NCBI GenBank assembly: GCA_015067005.1
Contig: SVNH01000008.1
Span: 1-64,000 of the forward strand
Direction: 5' to 3'
Source: Ruminococcus flavefaciens
Lineage (GTDB): Bacteria > Bacillota > Clostridia > Oscillospirales > Ruminococcaceae
DNA length: 64,000 nucleotides
Shown: piece by piece, positions 51,283 through 60,001 of the stretch
Layout: every line of letters starts with the position of its first letter
Position numbering within the stretch: position 1 is the stretch's first letter
Notes under the pieces: model-generated
What the model saw: only the letters and a program-made list of their open reading frames with translations
Databases searched by the model: none
Told to the model about the DNA's origin: nothing
Made by a program: the position numbers and the translations under genes

Positions 51283-53556
51283 ATAAAATTCAATAATCCG
51301 CTCGCAGCAGCATTCGTAATAACTACTGCTACCGTTCTCATACTCGCATACTGCTATCTTTACCCGGAATCCGCTATAACCGCTCTCGTCATCTACATTT
51401 CGACCATGATCTTCCTGACATTGATACTCTCTCTCGTCAGCTGGCTTTACAGATCACACAAATCCTCAGTAGATGATACGGATATTGCAGGGATCACACA
51501 CGATCTCAATTCCGAGATGATCCTCTGGACAGATGACTTTTCCGACGTTTATGTTAATCAGAAGCTCTCAAACCTTATAGGATGCGCCGAAAGACCGGTC
51601 GACGGCAAGGAAGTTATACGTCTCGCCTTCGGCATAGAGGACCTCAACAAAGACGCTATCGCCCTCATTACCAGCAAGACTTCCCACGAAGCACGTTTCA
51701 AGAACCAGAAGGGCGGTATGATAACTATTGCATGGAGCACCTCCCTTGTCAAAAAGCGCAAGAAGAATTCTCTCTACCTCAGCACCGGCTTCAACCTGAC
51801 AGATATAAAGAAAATGAAACACAGTCTCGCAAGCGCCAACGACTTCTTCAATTCCTCAATGGAACTTGCCGAGATCGGCGTTGTAATGAGTACAGACCGA
51901 AAGAAATTCCGCGCATCACCGGAAATGGTACGTATGCTCGGTCTCAGGAGCAACAGCTTCACACTCAGCGAATTCCGCTCACTCGTTCATCCGAACGACC
52001 GCATTCAGTTCGACAGTGCTCTGAGTTCCAAGGACTCTACCGAAGTCCGCAGTGCTGATATGCGTATGCGCTCCGCTGACGGCATCTACCGCTGGTATTC
52101 CTACCGCTACAAGTCGATAAAGGGTACAGAGCACACTCTCCCGCTCTTCGGCGGTGCTATCATTGATGTAACTCAGGAACATGAGAAAGACCTCCTCATC
52201 GAGCGTCTTGCTTATATAGACGAAGTCACAGAGATCGCAAACCGCAACAAGCTCATGGTAGTCGGTCAGGAGACCTACGAAGCCGCTCAGCTGCTCGATT
52301 ACTCCTACTGGATAATGGTGCTCGACATTGACCGCTTCCATATCATAAATGATACCTGCGGCTACTCGAACGGTAACTATATCCTCAAGAATTTCGCACA
52401 TATCCTGTATAAATTCGTCACCCCGGGCGGACTTGCTGCACGTATGAGCGGCGATAACTTCGCTCTTGTGCTGCGCGATTACGGCGATGATGAGCTTCCT
52501 GTACGTACCGCAAGAGACATTCAGGAGGAGTTCGCAAAGCTTGCTGTTGATGAATTATCAGCCATAAACCTCAGCTGTTCTGCCGGATATTCCAAACTCC
52601 CAGAGGACGGAAAATCCTTCCTTGAAGTCCTCGAACACGCCGAGTTCGCGCTGAAATCCGCCAATAACATTCAGGGCAGCATATGCGGCTATGAGCCAAG
52701 TATGCACGATTCTATCATCGGCAATACAGAACTTGAAAAATCACTTGCACTCGCTATCGGAAACAACGAACTGCAGCTGTTCTATCAGCCTAAGATAAAC
52801 CTCGCTACCGGCAGGATAATGGGCGTTGAAGCCCTTATACGCTGGATCAAGCCGGACGGCACTATCGTAACACCGGATCAGTTCGTCCCTATCGCTGAAA
52901 GCTCACATCTTATCGGTAAGATCAGTGAATTCGTACTGAACGAGGGCTGCCGCCAGAATGTCCTGTGGCAGAAAATGGGCTATCCGGAGATAGTTATGTC
53001 GATAAACTTCGCTTCGTCCGACTTCTACCAGAAGGATCTGCGCGACAAGGTATTTGAAGCACTCGCAAAATCCGGTCTTGAAGCAAAATGGCTCGAAGTC
53101 GAACTCACCGAGACTCTCGCTCTGAGTGACATCGACTTCGCCGTAGATCAGATGAACAAACTCCGCGATCTCGGCGTCAAGCTCGCTATGGACGACTTCG
53201 GTACAGGCTACTCATCACTAAGCTACCTCCAGATACTCCCGATCACCCTCCTCAAACTCGACCGCTCGTTCATCACTGACATCGAGCACGATAACATCGC
53301 CTACGAGATCGTTTCTGCCGTTATCAGGATCGCAAAATCCAAGAAGATCGAGACCATCGCTGAGGGTATCGAAAACGAGAATCAGGAGGATATTCTCCGC
53401 AAAGCCGGATGTGATTACGGTCAGGGCTATCTCTACGGCAAGCCTATGCCGGCTGAAATGCTTCAGGATTTCTTCGAGGAAAACATAAGAAAAACAAATG
53501 AAGCAAACAAACGCAGCAAGGAAAAGCCCAAGAAAAACTCAAAGAATCAAAAATGA
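51283..53556 (+). CDS. Membrane GGDEF/EAL protein, probable c-di-GMP phosphodiesterase
   Basis: About 757 residues. Two N-terminal membrane helices, a PAS-type region (about 165-295), a GGDEF domain (about 310-470), and an EAL domain (about 485-735), then a lysine-rich tail. The diguanylate-cyclase signature reads SGDNF instead of GGDEF, so it is probably inactive or a GTP sensor. The EAL domain is complete: EALIRW, the Asn in SINFAS, ELTET, DDFGTGYSS and the KLDRSF lysine. So c-di-GMP breakdown is the likely activity. AAGGAGG lies 8 bases before an in-frame ATA (51283); no ATG is available after the promoter, and GTG 51274 overlaps the SD. Confidence 0.82.
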   Translation: MKFNNPLAAAFVITTATVLILAYCYLYPESAITALVIYISTMIFLTLILSLVSWLYRSHKSSVDDTDIAGITHDLNSEMILWTDDFSDVYVNQKLSNLIGCAERPVDGKEVIRLAFGIEDLNKDAIALITSKTSHEARFKNQKGGMITIAWSTSLVKKRKKNSLYLSTGFNLTDIKKMKHSLASANDFFNSSMELAEIGVVMSTDRKKFRASPEMVRMLGLRSNSFTLSEFRSLVHPNDRIQFDSALSSKDSTEVRSADMRMRSADGIYRWYSYRYKSIKGTEHTLPLFGGAIIDVTQEHEKDLLIERLAYIDEVTEIANRNKLMVVGQETYEAAQLLDYSYWIMVLDIDRFHIINDTCGYSNGNYILKNFAHILYKFVTPGGLAARMSGDNFALVLRDYGDDELPVRTARDIQEEFAKLAVDELSAINLSCSAGYSKLPEDGKSFLEVLEHAEFALKSANNIQGSICGYEPSMHDSIIGNTELEKSLALAIGNNELQLFYQPKINLATGRIMGVEALIRWIKPDGTIVTPDQFVPIAESSHLIGKISEFVLNEGCRQNVLWQKMGYPEIVMSINFASSDFYQKDLRDKVFEALAKSGLEAKWLEVELTETLALSDIDFAVDQMNKLRDLGVKLAMDDFGTGYSSLSYLQILPITLLKLDRSFITDIEHDNIAYEIVSAVIRIAKSKKIETIAEGIENENQEDILRKAGCDYGQGYLYGKPMPAEMLQDFFEENIRKTNEANKRSKEKPKKNSKNQK

Positions 53557-53638
53557 TCAGCCTTCCGGCTGAAATATAACAGCGAAATACTATCACCATC
53601 AATGCAGTATATTTTAATGTAAACGGAGGTCAAAAACT

Positions 53639-54721
53639 ATGAAAAGACGAATCGGTATCCTTACAAGCGGCGGTGACTGCCCCGGACTCAATGCTACTAT
53701 CAGAGGCGTTGCAAAAGCCTGCTATGAGCGCTTCGGCGAGGACAACGTTGAGATAGTAGGTATCTCAAACGGCTACTACGGACTCATCAATAACCTCTGC
53801 AAGGATATGCTCCCATCCTCTTTCTCAGGTATCCTTACTCAGGGCGGTACTATCTTCGGTACCAAGCGTCAGCCGTTCAAGATGATGCAGGTCATCGGTG
53901 AGGATAACGTGGACAAGGTAAAAAATATGAAGGAGACCTACAAGAAACAGCGTCTCGACTGTCTCCTTACCCTCGGCGGAAACGGTACTCACAAGACCTC
54001 AAAGCTTCTCGCAGATGAAGGTCTAAACGTTATCGGTCTCCCCAAGACTATCGACAACGATATTTACGGCACCGATGTTACTTTCGGATTCCACACAGCC
54101 GTTGACATCGCTACTGATGTTATCGACCGTCTTCATACTACCGCTGCAAGCCACTCGCGTATACTCGTATGCGAAATAATGGGAAATAAAGCCGGCTGGC
54201 TCACTCTCAACGCCGGTATCGCAGGCGGTGCTGACATCATAATCATTCCAGAGATACCTTACGACATCGACAAGGTTTGCGATGCCGTTATGGCAAGAAG
54301 CGCTTCCGGAAAGACATTCTCTATACTCGCTGTGGCTGAGGGTGCTTTCGATGTCGAGGAAGCCAAGATGAAGAAAAAAGAACGTGCCAAGAAACGTGCC
54401 GAGGCTGGCATCATCACAGCTACAAGCCGTATCGCTGCCCAGATACAGGCAAACACCGGCATCGAGGCAAGAGTATGTGTTCCCGGACATATGCTCCGCG
54501 GCGGCGCTCCAAGTGCTTACGACCGTGTTCTTTCAACTCAGTTCGGAGTTCATGCTGCTTACCTCATCGCTCAGGAAAAATACGGCAGAACCGTCGCTAA
54601 GATCGGCAACAAGATCACTCATAACAAACTCGATGACGTTGCCGGCAAAACCAAATTCGTAGACACCGATAACCACCTCGTTATCGCAGCCCGCGACATC
54701 GGTGTCTCCTTCGGCGACTGA
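53639..54721 (+). CDS. pfkA: 6-phosphofructokinase family protein
   Basis: A 360-residue cytoplasmic enzyme of glycolysis. IGILTSGGDCPGLNA, TQGGTIFGTKR and GLPKTIDNDI are typical. The phosphoryl-donor motif reads GGNGT (residues 113-117) rather than GGDGS/T, and residue 136 is Lys (PKTIDND). Gly at the second site suggests ATP, while Lys is shared with PPi-dependent and mixed enzymes; Asn in place of the Mg-binding Asp is unusual. So it may be ATP- or PPi-linked, or a side paralog. SD ACGGAGG precedes the ATG. Confidence 0.88.
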   Translation: MKRRIGILTSGGDCPGLNATIRGVAKACYERFGEDNVEIVGISNGYYGLINNLCKDMLPSSFSGILTQGGTIFGTKRQPFKMMQVIGEDNVDKVKNMKETYKKQRLDCLLTLGGNGTHKTSKLLADEGLNVIGLPKTIDNDIYGTDVTFGFHTAVDIATDVIDRLHTTAASHSRILVCEIMGNKAGWLTLNAGIAGGADIIIIPEIPYDIDKVCDAVMARSASGKTFSILAVAEGAFDVEEAKMKKKERAKKRAEAGIITATSRIAAQIQANTGIEARVCVPGHMLRGGAPSAYDRVLSTQFGVHAAYLIAQEKYGRTVAKIGNKITHNKLDDVAGKTKFVDTDNHLVIAARDIGVSFGD

Positions 54722-54734
54722 TTTCATAAATTTC

Positions 54735-54894
54735 AGGCGGACAACCTAAAAGTGTTGCTTATATAGAAATTGATACTTTTATCGGGGCAAACCTTTCTGA
54801 GGAAAGGTTCTTCCCCGAACCCTTTTTCAAAAGGGTTTCCCTCAATAATAGGTATTAATCTCCTGTATATGCAGCACTTTCAGAGCGTCCGCCT
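54735..54894. repeat. Nested inverted-repeat element (MITE-like)
   Basis: Outer arms AGGCGGAC (54735-54742) and GTCCGCCT (54887-54894) are followed inward by a second matching pair (AAAGTGTTGC / GCAGCACTTT). Inside are two more hairpins (AACCTTTC/GAAAGGTT and AACCCTTTT/AAAAGGGTT). The element lies between pfkA and the acyltransferase gene and has no reading frame. Confidence 0.65.
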
Positions 54895-54913
54895 TAATTC
54901 AGGAGACTAATCA

Positions 54914-55915
54914 TTGAAAAAGCGCATTGAATATCTCGACTTTCTTAAAGGTCTCGCAATGATCCTCGTTGTCATCGGACATCTGGTAAGTCAGCTTTAC
55001 ACCACCGAGCCGGAAGTCTACGAGCATAACGTCATTTTTAAGTTCTGCTACTCGTTCCATATGCCGCTGTTTGTATTCATAAGCGGCTGGGTTGCCGGAT
55101 TGACTGTAAAAAGTGATGTAAAATGGCTGACAAAGCGTCTGCGGAGCATCGGTATCCCATTCATTGCCGCATTCGTGATATGGTGCGGAATACTGCACAG
55201 AACGACCTTTCACGATTCCGTTTACCGCACTCCGTTCTGGTATCTGCCGTTCATTCTGATAGCCGATTCTCTGCTGTTTATCGACCGCAAAGCCGGAACT
55301 GGAAATATCCTGCTCATTGCATTCATACCTGCGGCATTCGTCGCAGAGCTGCTCATAGCAGACCAGCTGAATGTAACCGGACATCCTGTCCATATGCTGA
55401 CGCTCATCGAAAACTTCTTCATCTTCTACATACTTGGAGTTAATGCTCCGGCGATACGAAAAAAACTCCCGAAGCTGACCTTCGCAGCGGCTGCGGTCTC
55501 ACCTTTTCTCTATGCGGCTGCTTTTCCGTTCTACGAACACGGTATCGACAATCAGGTCGAACGTGTACGCGGATTTTCAGGCTTCGATATAGATAAGATA
55601 CCATTCTGCTTCGGTATCATCGCTGCTGCTAACAAATACATAATGCCGCTCTTCGGTATAGGCTCGGTAATGCTCATAACATGGCTCGTCTACCGGATGC
55701 CGTACACAAAGCTCCTCAGAACAGCATTTCAGTTCATCGGAAAGCACACATTGTTCATTTACCTGCTTCACGTTGAATTCTTCTTCTCGCCGACAGGTCA
55801 TACAGTCCCCGACTGCATCATATCCGGCATCCTCGCGGTAATCTTTCCTGCCGCGATCTCATGTCTGTGGACTTTATCCAAGCGCAGAATTGTTTTGGCA
55901 GCGCAACATCATTAG
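54914..55915 (+). CDS. Acyltransferase family 3 membrane protein
   Basis: A 333-residue protein with about ten membrane helices. YLDFLKGLAMILVVIGHL at the start carries the essential His, and YSFHMPLFVFISGW is the second family motif. Such proteins O-acetylate or succinylate sugars of envelope polysaccharides or lipids. The start is TTG 54914, 9 bases after AGGAG; no better ATG is present. No partner gene is obvious, and a nested inverted-repeat element lies just upstream. Confidence 0.85.
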   Translation: MKKRIEYLDFLKGLAMILVVIGHLVSQLYTTEPEVYEHNVIFKFCYSFHMPLFVFISGWVAGLTVKSDVKWLTKRLRSIGIPFIAAFVIWCGILHRTTFHDSVYRTPFWYLPFILIADSLLFIDRKAGTGNILLIAFIPAAFVAELLIADQLNVTGHPVHMLTLIENFFIFYILGVNAPAIRKKLPKLTFAAAAVSPFLYAAAFPFYEHGIDNQVERVRGFSGFDIDKIPFCFGIIAAANKYIMPLFGIGSVMLITWLVYRMPYTKLLRTAFQFIGKHTLFIYLLHVEFFFSPTGHTVPDCIISGILAVIFPAAISCLWTLSKRRIVLAAQHH

Positions 55916-56006
55916 GATGTTTTGCACTAAAAATGAGGTCAAACAATTATATTTCAGTTCAAATCGGAGTAAAAACAAAAAAATAACCTTTTTTTTCTAA
56001 AAACGC

Positions 56007-56050
56007 TTTTCATTATTAGAAATATGTGGTATAATATAATATATTTCTAA
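56007..56050 (+). promoter_or_regulatory. Phosphoglucomutase promoter inside a 10-bp palindrome
   Basis: TTTTCA (56007-56012), 17-nt spacer, TATAAT (56030-56035). The -10 sits between perfect 10-base arms, TTAGAAATAT (56016-56025) and ATATTTCTAA (56041-56050). Confidence 0.65.
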
Positions 56051-56069
56051 ATTATCAGGAGGTAATTCT

Positions 56070-57785
56070 ATGTCAGAAATGGAACTTTACGATCTTTGGT
56101 GCAGTAATGTTGCAGGTGAACCGGATCTTCTTTCCGAACTCACAAGCATCAAAGAGGATAAAGAGGCTATAAACGACAGATTCTACCGTGATCTCGAATT
56201 CGGTACAGGCGGTCTCAGAGGCGTTATCGGCGCCGGTACCAACCGCATGAACGTATTCACAGTAAGACGCGCTACACAGGGCTTTGCCGACTACCTCAAT
56301 CAGGAGTACAAGAACCCAAGCGTTGCCATATCCTTCGACAGCAGAATAAAATCAGACGTTTTCTCCAAGGCTGCTGCTGAGGTTTTAGCTGCAAACGGTA
56401 TAAAAGTACATATATACACAGAGCTCATGCCTACCCCATGCCTTTCTTTCGCTGTTCGTCAGCTGAAATGCCAGGGCGGTATCATGATAACAGCAAGCCA
56501 CAACCCTGCCAAGTACAACGGCTACAAGGTCTACGGCGAGGACGGCTGCCAGATCACTCTCAGAGTTGCTGAGATAATCATTGAAAAGATCAATTCACTC
56601 GATATGTTCAGCGATGTCAAGACCTCTTCATTCGATGAGGAACTCGCAAAGGGCAATATCTCTTATATCGGAAACGACGTTATCGAGGCTTTCTATCAGA
56701 ACGTACTCAACGAAGGCATCAACACTGATCTGTGCGCTTCAAGCGGTCTCAAGGTTGTTTACACACCTCTCAACGGCACCGGCAACAAGCCTGTCCGCGA
56801 GATACTCAAGCGCATCGGTATCAGCAATGTCACAGTTGTAAAGGAACAGGAGAATCCTGACGGCAATTTCCCGACCTGTCCTTATCCGAACCCTGAGATC
56901 CGCGAGGCTCTTGAGGTCGGTCTGAAATACTGCAAGGAAGTCCAGCCCGATCTTCTCCTTGCTACCGATCCTGACTGCGACCGCGTAGGTATCGCTGTTC
57001 CGGACGGCAAGGGCGGTTTCGCACTCTTCTCAGGAAACGAAGTAGGCGCCCTCCTTCTCGAATACATCTGCCAGCAGCGTATCAAGAAGGGTACAATGCC
57101 TGAGGATCCTATCGCTGTAAAGACTATCGTTACTACTGACATCGTAAACTACATCGGTGAGGAATACGGTGTTGACATCATAAACGTCCTCACAGGCTTC
57201 AAGTTCATCGGCGAGCAGATCGGTATGCTCGAAGCAAAGGGCGAGGAAAAACGCTATATCTTCGGATTCGAGGAAAGCTACGGCTACCTCTCAGGCGGAT
57301 ATGTCCGCGATAAGGACGCTGTAAACGCTTCAATGCTCATCTGCGAAATGGCTGCTTACTACCGCACTCAGGGCATCACTCTTCTTCAGGCCCGTGAGAA
57401 CCTCTACAAGAAGTACGGCGTGTTCTATCAGACACTTTACAGCTTCGAGTTCGACGGCGAAAGCGGTATGAAGCACATGGGCGAGATCATGAGCAACCTC
57501 AGAAATGCTCCACCTGCTGAGATCGGCGGTCTCAAGGTCGTTAAGTTCGAGGACTACAAGGAAAGCACCTGCAAGGACATCGCTACCGGCAATGTCACTC
57601 AGCTTACACTTCCGAAATCAAATGTTCTCGCGTTCTACCTCGAAGACGGCTGCAAGGCTATTGTACGTCCTTCCGGTACCGAGCCGAAGATCAAGACTTA
57701 TCTCACTGCAAAGGCACCTTCCCACGATGCAGCTGTTGAGATCGAGCAGAAAATCTACAAAGACTTCACTCAGAGCATGAAATAA
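56070..57785 (+). CDS. pgcA: Phosphoglucomutase/phosphomannomutase
   Basis: A 571-residue cytoplasmic enzyme that converts glucose-1-phosphate and glucose-6-phosphate. FGTGGLRGVIGAGTNRMN, the phosphoserine loop MITASHNPAKYNGYKVYG, the metal loop ATDPDCDRVG, FGFEESYGYL and the phosphate-binding RPSGTEPKIKTY are all present. It links central metabolism to sugar-nucleotide synthesis. SD AGGAGG, 7 bases before the ATG. Confidence 0.95.
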   Translation: MSEMELYDLWCSNVAGEPDLLSELTSIKEDKEAINDRFYRDLEFGTGGLRGVIGAGTNRMNVFTVRRATQGFADYLNQEYKNPSVAISFDSRIKSDVFSKAAAEVLAANGIKVHIYTELMPTPCLSFAVRQLKCQGGIMITASHNPAKYNGYKVYGEDGCQITLRVAEIIIEKINSLDMFSDVKTSSFDEELAKGNISYIGNDVIEAFYQNVLNEGINTDLCASSGLKVVYTPLNGTGNKPVREILKRIGISNVTVVKEQENPDGNFPTCPYPNPEIREALEVGLKYCKEVQPDLLLATDPDCDRVGIAVPDGKGGFALFSGNEVGALLLEYICQQRIKKGTMPEDPIAVKTIVTTDIVNYIGEEYGVDIINVLTGFKFIGEQIGMLEAKGEEKRYIFGFEESYGYLSGGYVRDKDAVNASMLICEMAAYYRTQGITLLQARENLYKKYGVFYQTLYSFEFDGESGMKHMGEIMSNLRNAPPAEIGGLKVVKFEDYKESTCKDIATGNVTQLTLPKSNVLAFYLEDGCKAIVRPSGTEPKIKTYLTAKAPSHDAAVEIEQKIYKDFTQSMK

Positions 57786-57789
57786 TTGC

Positions 57790-57817
57790 AAGGCGAACTT
57801 AGAGTTCGCCTTTTTCC
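57790..57817 (+). terminator. Terminator of the phosphoglucomutase gene
   Basis: Arms AGGCGAAC and GTTCGCCT with a 5-nt loop, followed by TTTTCC. Confidence 0.85.
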
Positions 57818-57851
57818 TGTGATGAGATAATAAATATAATAGGAGACTGAT

Positions 57852-59546
57852 ATGATAAAAAAGAACTATAAAAACTGGTACGAAGCAGTTAATAATAGTC
57901 CATTGTGTGCATTTATAGCAAGTGCGATACTTGCTGTTATCACATTCAGGCTGCTTTATGGCTTCAGAGTTGTCGATCCGACCTACACTGACTGGATCTT
58001 CATCGAGGGAGGAGATATGACTCAACACCACTTAGGCTGGTTATTCTTCCGCAAAACTCCATGGAAGTTTCCGATTGGTCTCGTTGATGATGTTACCTGT
58101 ACCGGTTCTGTTTCGTGTATGTACACAGACTCGATACCTATATTCGCCATATTCTTCAAGATCCTTTCACCTATACTTCCCGAAAATTTCCAGTATATCG
58201 GCATATGGGGACTGACCTGCTACATTCTCAACGGCGGACTATCAGCTATTCTCCTGCGAAAATTCCGCAAGAATATCATCTTCACAACAGTAGGATCACT
58301 CTTCTATGTTCTTTTCCCGCCATCAATGTTCCGAATCTTCCACCACGATTCGCTCATTGCTATATGGCTCCTGATAATACCGCTAATAATGTGCGTTTAC
58401 CACGATAAAAAATGGAAGCATAAAGCAACTCCTGTTATAATATGGACAGTCACCGGTATGCTCGCTGTACAGATCCACAGCTACTTCGTACCAATGATAT
58501 ATATGGCTATGGCCGGTTATTTCATCCTCGACATCGGTCATACAAAAAAATGTATCCGTTCACTTTTAGTATTCGCTTCAACAACTGCATTCACGTTACT
58601 AACCATGTGGATCATCGGAGCATTCTACGGCGAAGGCAATGTAGAAGAAAACGGTCTCGGTTATTTCAATAGCAACATGAACTGCTTAGTAAACAGCTTC
58701 GGTTACTCAAAATTCCTCGTTCCTATGAACGCTATGGATGGACAGTACGAAGGCTTCGGCTATCTTGGCCTCGGCTCGCTGCTCTGCATTTTCTTGGCGC
58801 TCGTAACTGTATTCTGTATCTTCGACCGCAAGGAAGGCAAATATACAACTGCCGTCTGGAATGCAGTAAAGAAATACAAATTTGAACTTATCGCATTTGT
58901 AACTGTATTCCTTTTGAGCTTCCTATTTGCTATGAGTATCGTCGTAACTCTCAACAGACGCGAGCTCTATACAGTTCATCTCCCAGGCTTTATCTACCAC
59001 AAGCTCTCGATCTTCCGCGCTTCCGGACGTTTCGTATGGCTCGCCGGACTGCTTCTGATAACCGCCGCTCTCGGCATCGTTTCAAAGCTCGGCAAACACG
59101 CGGGATTAATCGCAATAATTATGTGTATGTGCGTTCAGGTACTCGACCTCCGCCCATGGAGAAATAACCTCTACAATCATTACAGCGTTGAAATGAACTA
59201 CTCCTGCTCTCTCACCAGTGAAAAATGGAACGAGATAGCTGACGGCGCCGATGAGATCATATTTACTCCTCTTCCGCCAAACTACCTCGTTTATCACCAG
59301 CTCTACTTCGATTTTGCTCAGCTTGCATATAATAACGACATGGCATTGAGCAGCTTCTACCTTGCAAGATCTGAATACAGAATCCTTGCTGAATACGCCT
59401 CTGAGCAGTATGAAGACCTGAAAAACGGTAACGGTCGTGATGACGCACTTTACGTATTCTTCAACAAGGAAGATGTACCGCAGAATGTCAGCGGACTCGA
59501 AGTCTATGAACTCGATGGATACATCGCTGCGAGATACAAAGGCTAA
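57852..59546 (+). CDS. DUF6311-like multi-span membrane protein (GT-C-like)
   Basis: A 564-residue protein with about eleven membrane helices up to residue 430 and a C-terminal outer part. The first outer loop holds FIEGGDMTQHHLGWLFFRKTPW, an Asp-rich motif in the place where GT-C glycosyltransferases carry catalytic aspartate. It resembles the DUF6311 family; I am fairly but not fully sure of that number. It probably handles a lipid-linked sugar. SD AGGAG. Its plan resembles the YfhO protein at 8509, but the sequences differ. Confidence 0.65.
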   Translation: MIKKNYKNWYEAVNNSPLCAFIASAILAVITFRLLYGFRVVDPTYTDWIFIEGGDMTQHHLGWLFFRKTPWKFPIGLVDDVTCTGSVSCMYTDSIPIFAIFFKILSPILPENFQYIGIWGLTCYILNGGLSAILLRKFRKNIIFTTVGSLFYVLFPPSMFRIFHHDSLIAIWLLIIPLIMCVYHDKKWKHKATPVIIWTVTGMLAVQIHSYFVPMIYMAMAGYFILDIGHTKKCIRSLLVFASTTAFTLLTMWIIGAFYGEGNVEENGLGYFNSNMNCLVNSFGYSKFLVPMNAMDGQYEGFGYLGLGSLLCIFLALVTVFCIFDRKEGKYTTAVWNAVKKYKFELIAFVTVFLLSFLFAMSIVVTLNRRELYTVHLPGFIYHKLSIFRASGRFVWLAGLLLITAALGIVSKLGKHAGLIAIIMCMCVQVLDLRPWRNNLYNHYSVEMNYSCSLTSEKWNEIADGADEIIFTPLPPNYLVYHQLYFDFAQLAYNNDMALSSFYLARSEYRILAEYASEQYEDLKNGNGRDDALYVFFNKEDVPQNVSGLEVYELDGYIAARYKG

Positions 59547-59567
59547 TAATAGTTAAATAATAAAAAA

Positions 59568-59610
59568 ATAGCACAGTTTCCTTGACTTTCTCTGGGAACT
59601 GTGCTATAAT
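59568..59610. promoter_or_regulatory. rpmE promoter embedded in a 14-bp hairpin
   Basis: TTGACT (59582-59587), 17-nt spacer, TATAAT (59605-59610). Arms ATAGCACAGTT (59568-59578) and AACTGTGCTAT (59597-59607), extended by three more pairs, bracket the promoter. Read leftward it ends in seven Ts and looks like a terminator; read rightward it lacks a T run. Confidence 0.7.
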
Positions 59611-59696
59611 TAATTACTGTAATGTATAACGGCACTACTGTCTAAGGGAATTGATGGGCTGCACGGATACAATAATCTGTGAAAGAGGTGACAATC

Positions 59697-59900
59697 GTGA
59701 AAGAGGGAATCCATCCTAACTTTGTTAAGACTACTATTACCTGCCACTGCGGCAACGTGATCGAGACTATGTCCACAAAGGAGAATATCAAGGTTGAAAT
59801 CTGCTCAAAGTGCCATCCATTCTATACAGGCAAGCAGAAGCTCGTTGATACAGGCGGACGCGTTGACAGATTCAAGAAGCGTTTCAATATGGACAAGTAA
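59697..59900 (+). CDS. rpmE: 50S ribosomal protein L31
   Basis: A 67-residue protein starting at GTG 59697, 6 bases after AGAGGTG; the upstream in-frame GTG at 59679 would add residues foreign to the family. [19 protein letters not shown] and [15 protein letters not shown] give the four cysteines of the zinc-binding L31. The 80-nt leader holds a hairpin (CACGGAT/ATCTGTG, 59662-59680) just before the SD and could be an autoregulatory L31 leader. Terminator at 59908-59930. Confidence 0.95.
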   Translation: MKEGIHPNFVKTTITCHCGNVIETMSTKENIKVEICSKCHPFYTGKQKLVDTGGRVDRFKKRFNMDK

Positions 59901-59907
59901 GTCATTC

Positions 59908-59930
59908 AGCCGGTCTATGACCGGCTTTTT
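59908..59930 (+). terminator. Terminator of rpmE
   Basis: Arms AGCCGGTC and GACCGGCT with a TAT loop, followed by TTTT. Confidence 0.85.
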
Positions 59931-60001
59931 GCGTATAAACGCAAGCTTTTACAAATCTATCATTCCGGCACGATTTGTGCTGTCTCTGAATAGGTAACAA
60001 T

